Shown here in pieces: positions 7,991 through 14,771 of a DNA stretch of 24,005 nucleotides (its first letter is position 1; each line of letters starts with the position of its first letter). The translations under genes were made by a program, and so were the position numbers. The notes under the pieces were generated by a model. That model was not told the DNA's origin, ran no database searches, and worked only from the letters and a program-made list of their open reading frames with translations. This DNA comes from Bryobacterales bacterium (lineage in GTDB: Bacteria; Acidobacteriota; Terriglobia; Bryobacterales; Bryobacteraceae): NCBI GenBank assembly GCA_003487005.1, contig DNFG01000521.1, positions 1 through 24,005 on the forward strand, read 5' to 3'.

Positions 7991-7997
7991 ACCTCCC
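7991..7997 (-). promoter_or_regulatory. ribosome binding site that sets the monooxygenase start
   Basis: GGGAGGT on the minus strand lies 7 bases before the ATG at 7983 and would overlap the first codons if the GTG at 7992 were used. This favours the ATG. Confidence 0.7.
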
Positions 7998-8014
7998 GGG
8001 CTGCGAATTCATAT

Positions 8015-8030
8015 CAGACCACAAGGTCTG
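8015..8030. promoter_or_regulatory. perfect palindrome, putative TetR-family operator
   Basis: CAGACCACAAGGTCTG is a perfect 6-base inverted repeat around a 4-base core, 32 bases upstream of the monooxygenase ATG. AGACC-N4-GGTCT is the half-site arrangement seen for several TetR-family repressors (the NemR type). Its place in an AT-richer leader suits an operator. The regulator is not in the window. Confidence 0.5.
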
Positions 8031-8041
8031 TTTAAGGTTAT

Positions 8042-8066
8042 ATCGCAGTTCGCAGCGGAGTGCGAT
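8042..8066 (-). terminator. possible weak hairpin after the symporter gene
   Basis: ATCGCA at 8042-8047 pairs with TGCGAT at 8061-8066, starting 6 bases past the symporter stop; TCGCA is repeated inside (8050-8054) and offers an alternative shorter stem. There is no T-tract, so termination strength is doubtful. It could instead be part of the monooxygenase control region. Confidence 0.3.
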
Positions 8067-8072
8067 GGGGGG

Positions 8073-9875
8073 TTACTTCCACATCCGGTTGACGGTCCTG
8101 ACGACGAAGGCGCCGCTGAGGAGACTGATGGCGAGAAGCACGAAGGCGATCTGGGTCCGGCCATAGAGGAAGTTGCCGACGGTGAACAGGGCGGACCAGA
8201 TGAGAACGGAGCCGGCGACCCAGCCGAGCAGGGCGTTGGGGATATTGGCGGCGCGCCGATCTTCGGCGGCTTCGGCGAGTGGGATGTTGGCAGCGCGGCG
8301 GACAGGTTCCCAGCCGGGTCCGAAGGGGCGGACTTTCTTATAGAAGCTGATGAGGGTATCCATGTCATTTTGCGGGCCGAGGTAGGCGACGGCGAGCCAG
8401 CAGGCGGTGGTGACGGCGACGGTCAGCAGCAGTTCCTGGTGGGTGCCCAGGGCGAGTCCGCCGCGGCGTGCGAACAGCAGCAGGATGGACATGGCGAAGG
8501 ATACGACCATGGCGGTGATTTCACACCAGGCGGTAACGCGCCACCAGAACCAGCGGACGAGGTAGAGGAGGCCGGTGCCGGCGCCGATCTGGAGGATGAT
8601 GTTGAAGCTGTCCTGGGAGGTTTCCAGAGCGAAGACCATCGCGGAAGAGACGACGAAGAGCAGGATGGTGGAGACGCGTCCGGCGAGGACATAGTGCTTT
8701 TCTTCGCGATCCTTGCAGAGGAAGCGGCGGTAGAAATCGTGGACCATGTAGGACGCGCCCCAGTTGAGGTGGGTGAGGATGGTGGACGAATTCGCGGCGA
8801 TCAGGCCGCCGACCATCAACCCGAGCCAGCCGACGGGCAGGAAGCGCATCATGGCCGGGTAGGCGATATCGTGGCCGACGAGCGTGGGGTTGACGTGGGG
8901 GAGCGCCTTCTGGAGGTCGCTCAGTTCGGGGTAAACGACGAGGGAGGCGAGGCCGACGAGGATCCAGGGCCAGGGGCGGAGGACGTAGTGGGCGAGGTTG
9001 AAGAAGAGGGTGCCGCCGAGGGCGTCCTTTTCGGTGCGGGAAGCGAGCATGCGCTGGGCCATGTAGCTTCCGCCGCCGGGTTCAGCACCGGGATACCAGA
9101 CGGACCACCACTGCACGGCCAGGGGCATGATGAAAATGGCGACGGCGAGATCCCAATTACTGGAGAAATCGGGCAGCATTGAGAGGTAATTGAGGCCGCC
9201 GGGGCCGGTGGTGGAGGAGAGTTTGTCGACGAGTCCGGTCATACCACCGACTTCGGGGAGATTGACGGCGAAGTAAGCGGCGCCGATGACGGCGGCCATC
9301 ATGGTGAAGAACTGGATGGTGTCGATGACGAGGACGCCCCAGAGGCCGGAGTGGGCGGCGAAGATGACGTTCAGGAGACCGACGGCGAGGAGAGTCTGCC
9401 AGCGGTCGAGGCCAAAGAGCACGGCGGCGATTTTGCAGGCGGCGAGGTTGACCGACGCCATGATGATGCAGTTGAAAAAGAAGCCGAGATAAAGGGAGCG
9501 GAACCCGCGGACGGCGCTGGCGGCCTTGCCGGAATAGCGGACTTCGTAGAATTCGAGGTCGGTGAGCACACCGGAGCGGCGCCAGAGGCGGGCATAGAAG
9601 AAGACGGTGGAGACGCCGGTGAGGGTGAAGGCCCACCACTGCCAGTTGCCGGCGACGCCCTGGGTCCGGACGAAGTTGGTGACGAGGTTCGGGGTATCGC
9701 TGGAGAAGGTGGTGGCGACCATGGAAAGGCCGACGAGCCACCAGGGAACGGCTCGCCCGGACGCGAAGAACTCCGACGTGTTTTTGCCCGAACGTTTGGC
9801 AAAAAACAGGGCGGGGATGAAGCAAATGAGCAGCGAACCGATCGCGATCAGCCAATCGAGGGGAGCCAGATGCAT
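8073..9875 (-). CDS. sodium:solute symporter family transporter
   Basis: A 600-residue inner-membrane protein with about 13 hydrophobic helices, as expected for the SSS family (PF00474). The first helix DWLIAIGSLLICFIPALFF is followed by the hallmark loop SGKNTSEFFASGRAVPWWLVG. SMVATTFSSDTPNLVT corresponds to the Na+-site region of helix 1. SGLWGVLVIDTIQFFTMM is the conserved middle motif. The family couples solute uptake to Na+ entry. The gene begins 12 bases after the sugar-kinase stop on the same strand, so co-transcription is very likely and the cargo is probably the sugar that the kinase phosphorylates (galactose or an amino-galactose). The substrate is inferred from context only. Confidence 0.88.
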   Translation of the reverse strand: MHLAPLDWLIAIGSLLICFIPALFFAKRSGKNTSEFFASGRAVPWWLVGLSMVATTFSSDTPNLVTNFVRTQGVAGNWQWWAFTLTGVSTVFFYARLWRRSGVLTDLEFYEVRYSGKAASAVRGFRSLYLGFFFNCIIMASVNLAACKIAAVLFGLDRWQTLLAVGLLNVIFAAHSGLWGVLVIDTIQFFTMMAAVIGAAYFAVNLPEVGGMTGLVDKLSSTTGPGGLNYLSMLPDFSSNWDLAVAIFIMPLAVQWWSVWYPGAEPGGGSYMAQRMLASRTEKDALGGTLFFNLAHYVLRPWPWILVGLASLVVYPELSDLQKALPHVNPTLVGHDIAYPAMMRFLPVGWLGLMVGGLIAANSSTILTHLNWGASYMVHDFYRRFLCKDREEKHYVLAGRVSTILLFVVSSAMVFALETSQDSFNIILQIGAGTGLLYLVRWFWWRVTAWCEITAMVVSFAMSILLLFARRGGLALGTHQELLLTVAVTTACWLAVAYLGPQNDMDTLISFYKKVRPFGPGWEPVRRAANIPLAEAAEDRRAANIPNALLGWVAGSVLIWSALFTVGNFLYGRTQIAFVLLAISLLSGAFVVRTVNRMWK

Positions 9876-9887
9876 AAGCAGGTGATT

Positions 9888-11027
9888 CTACTCCACCGGA
9901 GCGAGCGATGCCAGCGCACCGGCGCCGGCTTCGGCATCGATCAGATGGAGAGATTCCACGAATTCCGGTTTGCCGGCATAGAAGGAGTGTTTCAACCGGT
10001 CGCGGACGGCATCGCGATCGTGGCGGCGGCAGAAGATGACGGCGCAGCCGCCGAAGCCGGCGCCGGTGAGACGGGCGCCGAGAGCGCCGGCCGCGAGTGC
10101 GGCGGTCACGAGTTGATCGAGGGCGTGGCAACTGACTTTGAGGCGGTCTCTCAGGCTGTCGTGGGAGGCGCAGAGGACGGCGCCGAAGGCTTCGGCATCG
10201 CCGGTCTGCATCAGGCGGACGGCGTGTTCGACGCGATCGCGTTCAGTGGTGACGTGGAGGTAGCTGTCGCGTTCGAGCGGGGATTCGAGGCGGCGGGCGT
10301 CGGCGGGGTCGGCGCTCTGGTAGGAGGTCAAGCCGAGGCGTTGAAGCGCGGTGTGGCCGGCGGTCCGGCGGGCGTTGTATTCGTCGCGCGCGCCACCGGA
10401 TTTGTGGGCGGTGGTCATGCTGTGAGCCACGAGGAATGCCCAGCCGGGCGGGACTGGCACGGGTTCGACCCGGACAGGCCGGAAGCGGACGCGGAGAGCG
10501 CAACCGGCGACGGCGCCGAGCACGGCGGCGTGGTCCATTCCGCCGCCGCGGGTGCCGACGAACTGTTCGCCTTCCGGAAGGATGTCCATCAATTCATCGA
10601 AACCGGCGCGGATGCCGTTGGCTTCGAGCAGAGCGAGAACGAAGCCGGCGTAAAGCGCGGAGGAAGAGGAGAGGCCCGCGGCGGCGGGCAGGTCGGAATC
10701 GACATCGGCATCGATGCCGAGGCCGGGATTCCAGCGGGCGGCGACGGTGGTGGCGGCGGCGCGGAGGTAATTTTCCCAGTCGCCGACGGCGGCGGGTTCG
10801 AGTGCCGGAGTCCAATCGAAGCCGCGCTGGCCGTAACCGTTGTGGCTGGAGGCGTGGATGCGCGCGTCATTGCGTGGCTGAAACCGGACGCGGACCCGGC
10901 GTTCGAGGGCCATGGGCAGAACGTCCAGGCCGTGATAATCGATATGTTCGCCAATCAGGTTGACCCGCCCGGGCACAGAGATCGCCCGCGCGCCCGTGGA
11001 AAAGACTCCCTGTCGCACTTGCTCCAA
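9888..11027 (-). CDS. galK: galactokinase-family (GHMP) sugar kinase
   Basis: A 379-residue GHMP kinase. The galactokinase signature GRVNLIGEHIDYHG is at residues 20-33, then VLPMAL. The ATP-binding loop is DLPAAAGLSSSSAL, the catalytic region is GTRGGGMDHAA, and the third GHMP motif is GARLTGAGFGGCAV. The product should be a sugar 1-phosphate for the Leloir route. The motif GEHIDYxGxxVLPMA with Ile instead of Thr is closer to what I recall of GALK2-type N-acetylgalactosamine kinases than to bacterial GalK (GEHTDYNDGFVLP), so GalNAc or another galactose derivative is possible. The start is uncertain: TTG at 11027 or GTG at 11018, where GGAG lies only 3 bases upstream. It leads the two-gene unit with the symporter. 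No galT or galE is present here. Confidence 0.85.
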   Translation of the reverse strand: MEQVRQGVFSTGARAISVPGRVNLIGEHIDYHGLDVLPMALERRVRVRFQPRNDARIHASSHNGYGQRGFDWTPALEPAAVGDWENYLRAAATTVAARWNPGLGIDADVDSDLPAAAGLSSSSALYAGFVLALLEANGIRAGFDELMDILPEGEQFVGTRGGGMDHAAVLGAVAGCALRVRFRPVRVEPVPVPPGWAFLVAHSMTTAHKSGGARDEYNARRTAGHTALQRLGLTSYQSADPADARRLESPLERDSYLHVTTERDRVEHAVRLMQTGDAEAFGAVLCASHDSLRDRLKVSCHALDQLVTAALAAGALGARLTGAGFGGCAVIFCRRHDRDAVRDRLKHSFYAGKPEFVESLHLIDAEAGAGALASLAPVE

Positions 11028-11094
11028 GGTAGCGGTTCGGGGCTGCGGGTGTCCAGAAGGCCGGTGCGAGGTGCGAGCGTGCCCTGGGATGGGC

Positions 11095-11100
11095 GATAAT
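11095..11100 (+). promoter_or_regulatory. possible -10 element upstream of the DUF2934 gene
   Basis: GATAAT lies in an AT-rich pocket of the 194-base divergent gap. The -35 region about 17 bases upstream (TGCGAG) is poor. Just before it the heptamer GGTGCGA occurs twice in tandem (11063-11076). This is a weak call made by eye. Confidence 0.25.
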
Positions 11101-11157
11101 AAAACAAGTCAGAGAGACATTGTTCCGCGTGTCCCGGCGGGGGCCTGACCGGCCATG

Positions 11158-11169
11158 TTGCTGCAGCAA
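11158..11169. promoter_or_regulatory. 12-base perfect palindrome in the divergent intergenic region
   Basis: TTGCTGCAGCAA is fully self-complementary, 52 bases before the DUF2934 start. It could be an operator for either divergent gene or an mRNA leader hairpin. No regulator is adjacent. Confidence 0.35.
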
Positions 11170-11206
11170 AGCAGTTCCTTTGCCCGCGGACGATTCCCGA
11201 ATTCAC

Positions 11207-11212
11207 AAGGAG
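11207..11212 (+). promoter_or_regulatory. ribosome binding site that sets the DUF2934 start
   Basis: AAGGAG, 9 bases before the ATG at 11222. It rules out longer in-frame starts such as 11120, whose upstream codons (Cys-rich, Pro-rich) look non-coding. Confidence 0.75.
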
Positions 11213-11221
11213 ACGAGATCC

Positions 11222-11599
11222 ATGCCTGCAAAGAAGAAAGTGACCGAAGCCCCAGTGGCCGCGCCCGCGACAGCCCCGAAACGGAAGACGGCAACACGCA
11301 CGAAGAAGGTGGAGGTCCCGGCGGCCGCTGCTCCGGCGCCGGAAGTGAAGGCGAAAGCGAAGACCGCCACAACGGGGAAGGCCGCGCCGAAGACGCCCGC
11401 GGCCACGCACAAGTCCACGCCGCGCAAGTCCGCTCCGCGGGCGAAGACCGCCACGGTGGCGGCGTTCGATATCGAACTGCATCGCGCCGAGATCGAACAG
11501 GAAGCCTACTTTCTGTGGATCAACCGCGGCGGGGTGCATGGGCATGCCACTGAAGATTGGCTGCGGGCGGTCGAGATCGTGAAGGCGCGCCACAGCTAG
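11222..11599 (+). CDS. histone-H1-like Lys/Ala-rich tail with C-terminal DUF2934 domain
   Basis: A 125-residue protein with two parts. Residues 1-85 are a low-complexity Lys, Ala, Pro and Thr tail, starting MPAKKKVTEAPVAAP and rich in KxA, PK and TxKS motifs, like bacterial histone H1-like proteins and AlgP tails; it is strongly basic. Residues about 87-125 are a compact DUF2934 domain: IEQEAYFLWINRGGVHGHATEDWL, then RAVEIVKARHS. In DUF2934 proteins this unit is short and follows a disordered Lys-rich region in many Acidobacteriota and Proteobacteria. DNA or RNA binding through the tail is a reasonable inference; no function is established. Start supported by AAGGAG. It lies 88 bases before the OPT gene on the same strand. 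Confidence 0.82.
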   Translation: MPAKKKVTEAPVAAPATAPKRKTATRTKKVEVPAAAAPAPEVKAKAKTATTGKAAPKTPAATHKSTPRKSAPRAKTATVAAFDIELHRAEIEQEAYFLWINRGGVHGHATEDWLRAVEIVKARHS

Positions 11600-11687
11600 A
11601 TCCGGCCCTCTGATTCCTGACAGTGACCGGCTCCGCCGTCGCGGACGGAACAGGAGACTTGCGCCCGGCCAGGCGGCGGCGAGCGCT

Positions 11688-13679
11688 ATGCTATTTCCCA
11701 TGTCGACTCAACCGGCGCCGGAACGCGAACTCTCTTTGAAGGCGGTGGGACTGGGGCTGTTCCTCGCGTTTGTGTTCGGGTCGGCGAACGCCTGGCTGGG
11801 ACTGAAGGCCGGGCAGACGGTGGCGGCGACGATTCCGGCGGCGGTAATCGCGATGGCGCTGTTCCGGTTGCCGGCGTTCCGCGGCGGCATACTCGAGCAG
11901 AACATCGCGCGCACGGCGGCGAGCGTGGGGGAAGCGCTGGTGGCAGGCGCGATCTTCACGCTGCCGGCGTTTCTGCTGCTGGATGTGGGCGGACAGCGAT
12001 TGTGGTCGAGTCTGCGAGGCCACTACTGGGAGGCGACGTTCATCCTGCTGGCGGGCGGGCTACTCGGCGTGTTCTTCATCATCCTGCTGCGGCGGGCGTT
12101 GTGCGTGGACGCCGGTTTGCCGTGGCCGGAGAGCGTGGCTTCGTACGAAATCGTCAGAGCGGGCCAGGATTCGGGGTCGGCGCCGCGGCTGATTTTCGGC
12201 GGGATGGCGTTCGGGGCGCTGATCCAATTTCTGAAGAGCGAGCGCGGATTGCCGCTATTCAGGGAGTATTTCGAGGGGTTTCTGGCGTTTCCGCAAGGGA
12301 TGGTGAAGCACTTCAATTTCTCGCGGGAGACGATCGCGTCGGTGACCCACGCGGGCGGGATTCCGTGGTCGACACCGGCGCTGTCGCCGGCGCTGATCGG
12401 GATTGGCTACATCATCGGGCCGAAGTACGCGTCGGTGAACGTGTCGGGGGGCGTGTTGGCGTGGTGGGTGTTGATCCCGCTCCTGCTGTTTTTTGACCCG
12501 GACCTGCCTGCGCGGTTGGGCGGGGTCTCGCAGGATGTGGCGGCGTTCACGGTCTGGTACAACGTGGTCCGGCCGATTGCCGTGGGCATGATGCTGGTGG
12601 GCGCGGTGAACACGATGTACTCGATGCGCGGAGCGATTGCGCAGTCCGTGGGCGGGGCCTTGCGGCGGTCAAAAGGGGCCGCGGCGGTGACGGAGCGAAC
12701 CGAGCGGGATCTGCCCGCGGCGTGGATTTTCGGCGCGCTGGCGGTGCTGGTGGTGCCCGTCACTTTCATTTACTACAGCTTCACCGGGGCGTTTGTCCCG
12801 GCCTTGATTACGGCGCTGCTGATGGGTGGGGCGGGGTTTCTGTTGTGCGCGGTAGGCGGATACCTGGCCGGGTTGGTGGGGGTGTCGAATCAGCCGTTGT
12901 CGGGGCTGACGCTGACGGCGCTGGTGCTTTCAGCGATGCTGCTGCTGGCGTTGGGGGTGACCGGCGCGGCGGGAGCGGCGGCGGTGCTGGGGGTGGCGGC
13001 GGTGGTGGCGGTGGCGATTTCGGTTTCGGGCTCGCTGATTCAGGACCTGAAGGCGGGGCACCTGCTGGGCGGGACACCGTGGAAGATGCAGGTGGTCGAG
13101 ATCGTGGCGGTGGTGCTGTTGTCGTTGTTCCTGTTCCTGCCCATCGTCGCGCTGCACGAGGCGAATCTGGAGACGGGCGGATTGGGCGGGCGCGCGCTGC
13201 CCGCGCCGCAGGCGGGGCTGATGGCGCAGTTGGCGCAAGGCATCATGAGCGGGGAGATGCCCTGGGGGTTGCTGGCGATCGGCGCGGCGGGCGGGGTGGC
13301 GCTGATTCTGATGGGCGCGCGGGCGCTGATGCTGGTGGCTGTCGGGATGTATCTGCCGTTTGACACGTCGTCGGCGATCTTCCTGGGCGGGGTGCTGCAG
13401 TGGGTGTTCGGGAAATTGTCCAAAGGACGCGCGGAAGCGGCGGACCGGGGAACGCTGCTCGCTTCGGGCCTGATCGCGGGCGAGGCGATTCTGGGAATTC
13501 TGCTCGCGGTGCTGTTCGTGGCGAAGGCGCCGTCGGTGCCCGAGTGGTTGACCGGGCAGAGCCACTTCGCGTGGTTCGAGGGAACGGCCGGATGGCTGTC
13601 GATGGCGGCGTTCGCCGCCATCGCTTGGGTGCTTCTGCGCGTGCCGCTACGCGCGTCAACGGTCGAATCAGAGGGATGA
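11688..13679 (+). CDS. OPT-family oligopeptide / metal-chelate transporter
   Basis: A 663-residue inner-membrane protein made almost wholly of hydrophobic helices (roughly 14-16). It opens with ELSLKAVGLGLFLAFVFGSANAWLGLKAGQTVAATIPAAV, split by the conserved NAWLGLKAGQ turn of bacterial OPT proteins. EQNIARTAASVGEALVAGAIF follows, another family hallmark. GAIAQSVGGALRRSKG is in the central cytosolic loop, and the final third carries VGMYLPFDTSSAIFLGGVLQW. OPT transporters import oligopeptides or metal-chelator complexes with protons. An ATG at 11700 (MSTQPAPERE) is an equally good start; neither has a clear Shine-Dalgarno. The gene has extreme G at third positions (GTG, GCG, CTG), as do its neighbours on the same strand. 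It is convergent with the PHP gene, with 6 bases between stops. Confidence 0.9.
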   Translation: MLFPMSTQPAPERELSLKAVGLGLFLAFVFGSANAWLGLKAGQTVAATIPAAVIAMALFRLPAFRGGILEQNIARTAASVGEALVAGAIFTLPAFLLLDVGGQRLWSSLRGHYWEATFILLAGGLLGVFFIILLRRALCVDAGLPWPESVASYEIVRAGQDSGSAPRLIFGGMAFGALIQFLKSERGLPLFREYFEGFLAFPQGMVKHFNFSRETIASVTHAGGIPWSTPALSPALIGIGYIIGPKYASVNVSGGVLAWWVLIPLLLFFDPDLPARLGGVSQDVAAFTVWYNVVRPIAVGMMLVGAVNTMYSMRGAIAQSVGGALRRSKGAAAVTERTERDLPAAWIFGALAVLVVPVTFIYYSFTGAFVPALITALLMGGAGFLLCAVGGYLAGLVGVSNQPLSGLTLTALVLSAMLLLALGVTGAAGAAAVLGVAAVVAVAISVSGSLIQDLKAGHLLGGTPWKMQVVEIVAVVLLSLFLFLPIVALHEANLETGGLGGRALPAPQAGLMAQLAQGIMSGEMPWGLLAIGAAGGVALILMGARALMLVAVGMYLPFDTSSAIFLGGVLQWVFGKLSKGRAEAADRGTLLASGLIAGEAILGILLAVLFVAKAPSVPEWLTGQSHFAWFEGTAGWLSMAAFAAIAWVLLRVPLRASTVESEG

Positions 13680-13685
13680 CGCCCG

Positions 13686-14771
13686 CTATCGTGGCGCGTA
13701 CTCGAACTCGATGGGCAGGACCAGCGGTTGGGCGGGTCCGGCGAGCGCGTTGGTCACCTCCATCCGGAGGGTGACTTTCTGGCGGGTTTTGGGGGCATCG
13801 GCCTTGAAGCGCAGCGTGGCGGCGACGCTCGATTGCGGCGGGACGACGATGGTCAACGGGTCCATCCACACGGGCGTTTCGACGGATTTCAGCTCGAAGG
13901 TCAACGAGGAATCGTTGCGGAGAATGTAGGGGGCGGAGCGCGCGCCGGCGCGTAGGCCAACGCTGGCGGGCGTCTGCAGGTAGGCCTTAACGAGTTGCAT
14001 GAGGATGTCGGGATTGCCGATCAACCGCTTCTGCTGCCAGGCGACGGTCCGGCCGGCGAAGAGCGCTTCGCGAACACCCTCCAGGGTCCGCTCCTTCGCG
14101 AGCAGTAGAGTCATCGAGCGCTCCTCCGCGGAGAGCGAAGGCGCGTGGATATCGGAATTGGCGATGACGGCGAGTTTGTATTCACCGATCCACGGGTGGG
14201 CCTCCTCGTAGTAGGAGCGGCCGTTAACGATCTCGATGCCCTGGAAGAGCTTGTCTGAATACGCGGTGGCGATGGGCGGCCACCACTGGGCCTTGCCGCG
14301 CCACCCGGGGTGATTCCAGAAGGAGTAAGCGCCCTGACGCCGCGCTTCGGCGAGGCCGGCCTGCAGTTCCTTGCCGCGGAACGCGTTGTGATCCTTGATG
14401 AAGAGCGCGTTGAAGTGGATATCGCCCTTGGTGATCTCAACTCCGGGCACGATCAGCAGGCCGAGGCTCTCGGCCATCGGCCGCGCGATTTCGTAGGGAC
14501 GCGACAGATCGGCCGAGACGTCCTTCTCGAACGGGCGGTAGTCGTCATGATCGGTGATCGACATGACGTCAAGATCTTCGCGCCAGGCTTCGGTGACGCG
14601 CACCGTGGGCCAGACGAGGCCGTCGGAGAAGACCGTGTGCATGTGCAGATCGGCCTTCAGGACATGGAATTCCCCGGCTTTGGGCATCGGCCTGTGATGG
14701 CGGACCATCTGGGCGGGCAGCAGCGAGGCGGCCAACCCAAGTAGAAGGAGGGCACGTGGATGGACGGTCAT
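13686..14771 (-). CDS. PHP-domain phosphoesterase, Sb-PDE-like, exported
   Basis: A 361-residue protein with a signal peptide MTVHPRALLLLGLAASLLPAQ. Every metal ligand of the PHP fold can be placed: H43 and H45 (ADLHMHTVFSDG), D50, H75 (SITDHDD), E112 (PGVEIT), H119, H154 (WNHPGW) and D207/H209 (NSDIH). The phrase SDGLVWPTVRVTEAWRE is characteristic of proteins annotated as Sb-PDE family phosphodiesterases, named from a Sphingobium organophosphate diesterase. The C-terminal 100 residues form a beta-rich domain. The expected reaction is phosphodiester hydrolysis with two or three metals in the periplasm; the natural substrate is unknown. It starts 42 bases after the propeller gene on the same strand, so a two-gene unit is likely. 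Confidence 0.87.
   Translation of the reverse strand: MTVHPRALLLLGLAASLLPAQMVRHHRPMPKAGEFHVLKADLHMHTVFSDGLVWPTVRVTEAWREDLDVMSITDHDDYRPFEKDVSADLSRPYEIARPMAESLGLLIVPGVEITKGDIHFNALFIKDHNAFRGKELQAGLAEARRQGAYSFWNHPGWRGKAQWWPPIATAYSDKLFQGIEIVNGRSYYEEAHPWIGEYKLAVIANSDIHAPSLSAEERSMTLLLAKERTLEGVREALFAGRTVAWQQKRLIGNPDILMQLVKAYLQTPASVGLRAGARSAPYILRNDSSLTFELKSVETPVWMDPLTIVVPPQSSVAATLRFKADAPKTRQKVTLRMEVTNALAGPAQPLVLPIEFEYAPR

Noticed and set aside
6928..8166. A 412-codon plus-strand frame opposite the monooxygenase
   Set aside because: Antisense to a gene with clear FAD motifs; the translation is Gly/Ala/Glu low complexity.
11063..11076. Tandem GGTGCGA heptamer as a possible regulator site or repeat
   Set aside because: Only two copies, in a GC-rich setting where this is expected by chance.
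9351..11099. A 582-codon open frame on the plus strand across the sugar-kinase and symporter genes
   Set aside because: It is antisense to two well-supported genes, is made of Gly, Ala, Glu and Asp runs typical of a GC-rich shadow frame, and has no recognisable motif.
12940..13020. Dense GGC/GGT/GCG repeats in the OPT gene
   Set aside because: They encode Gly, Ala and Val in membrane helices and reflect codon bias, not an independent repeat element.
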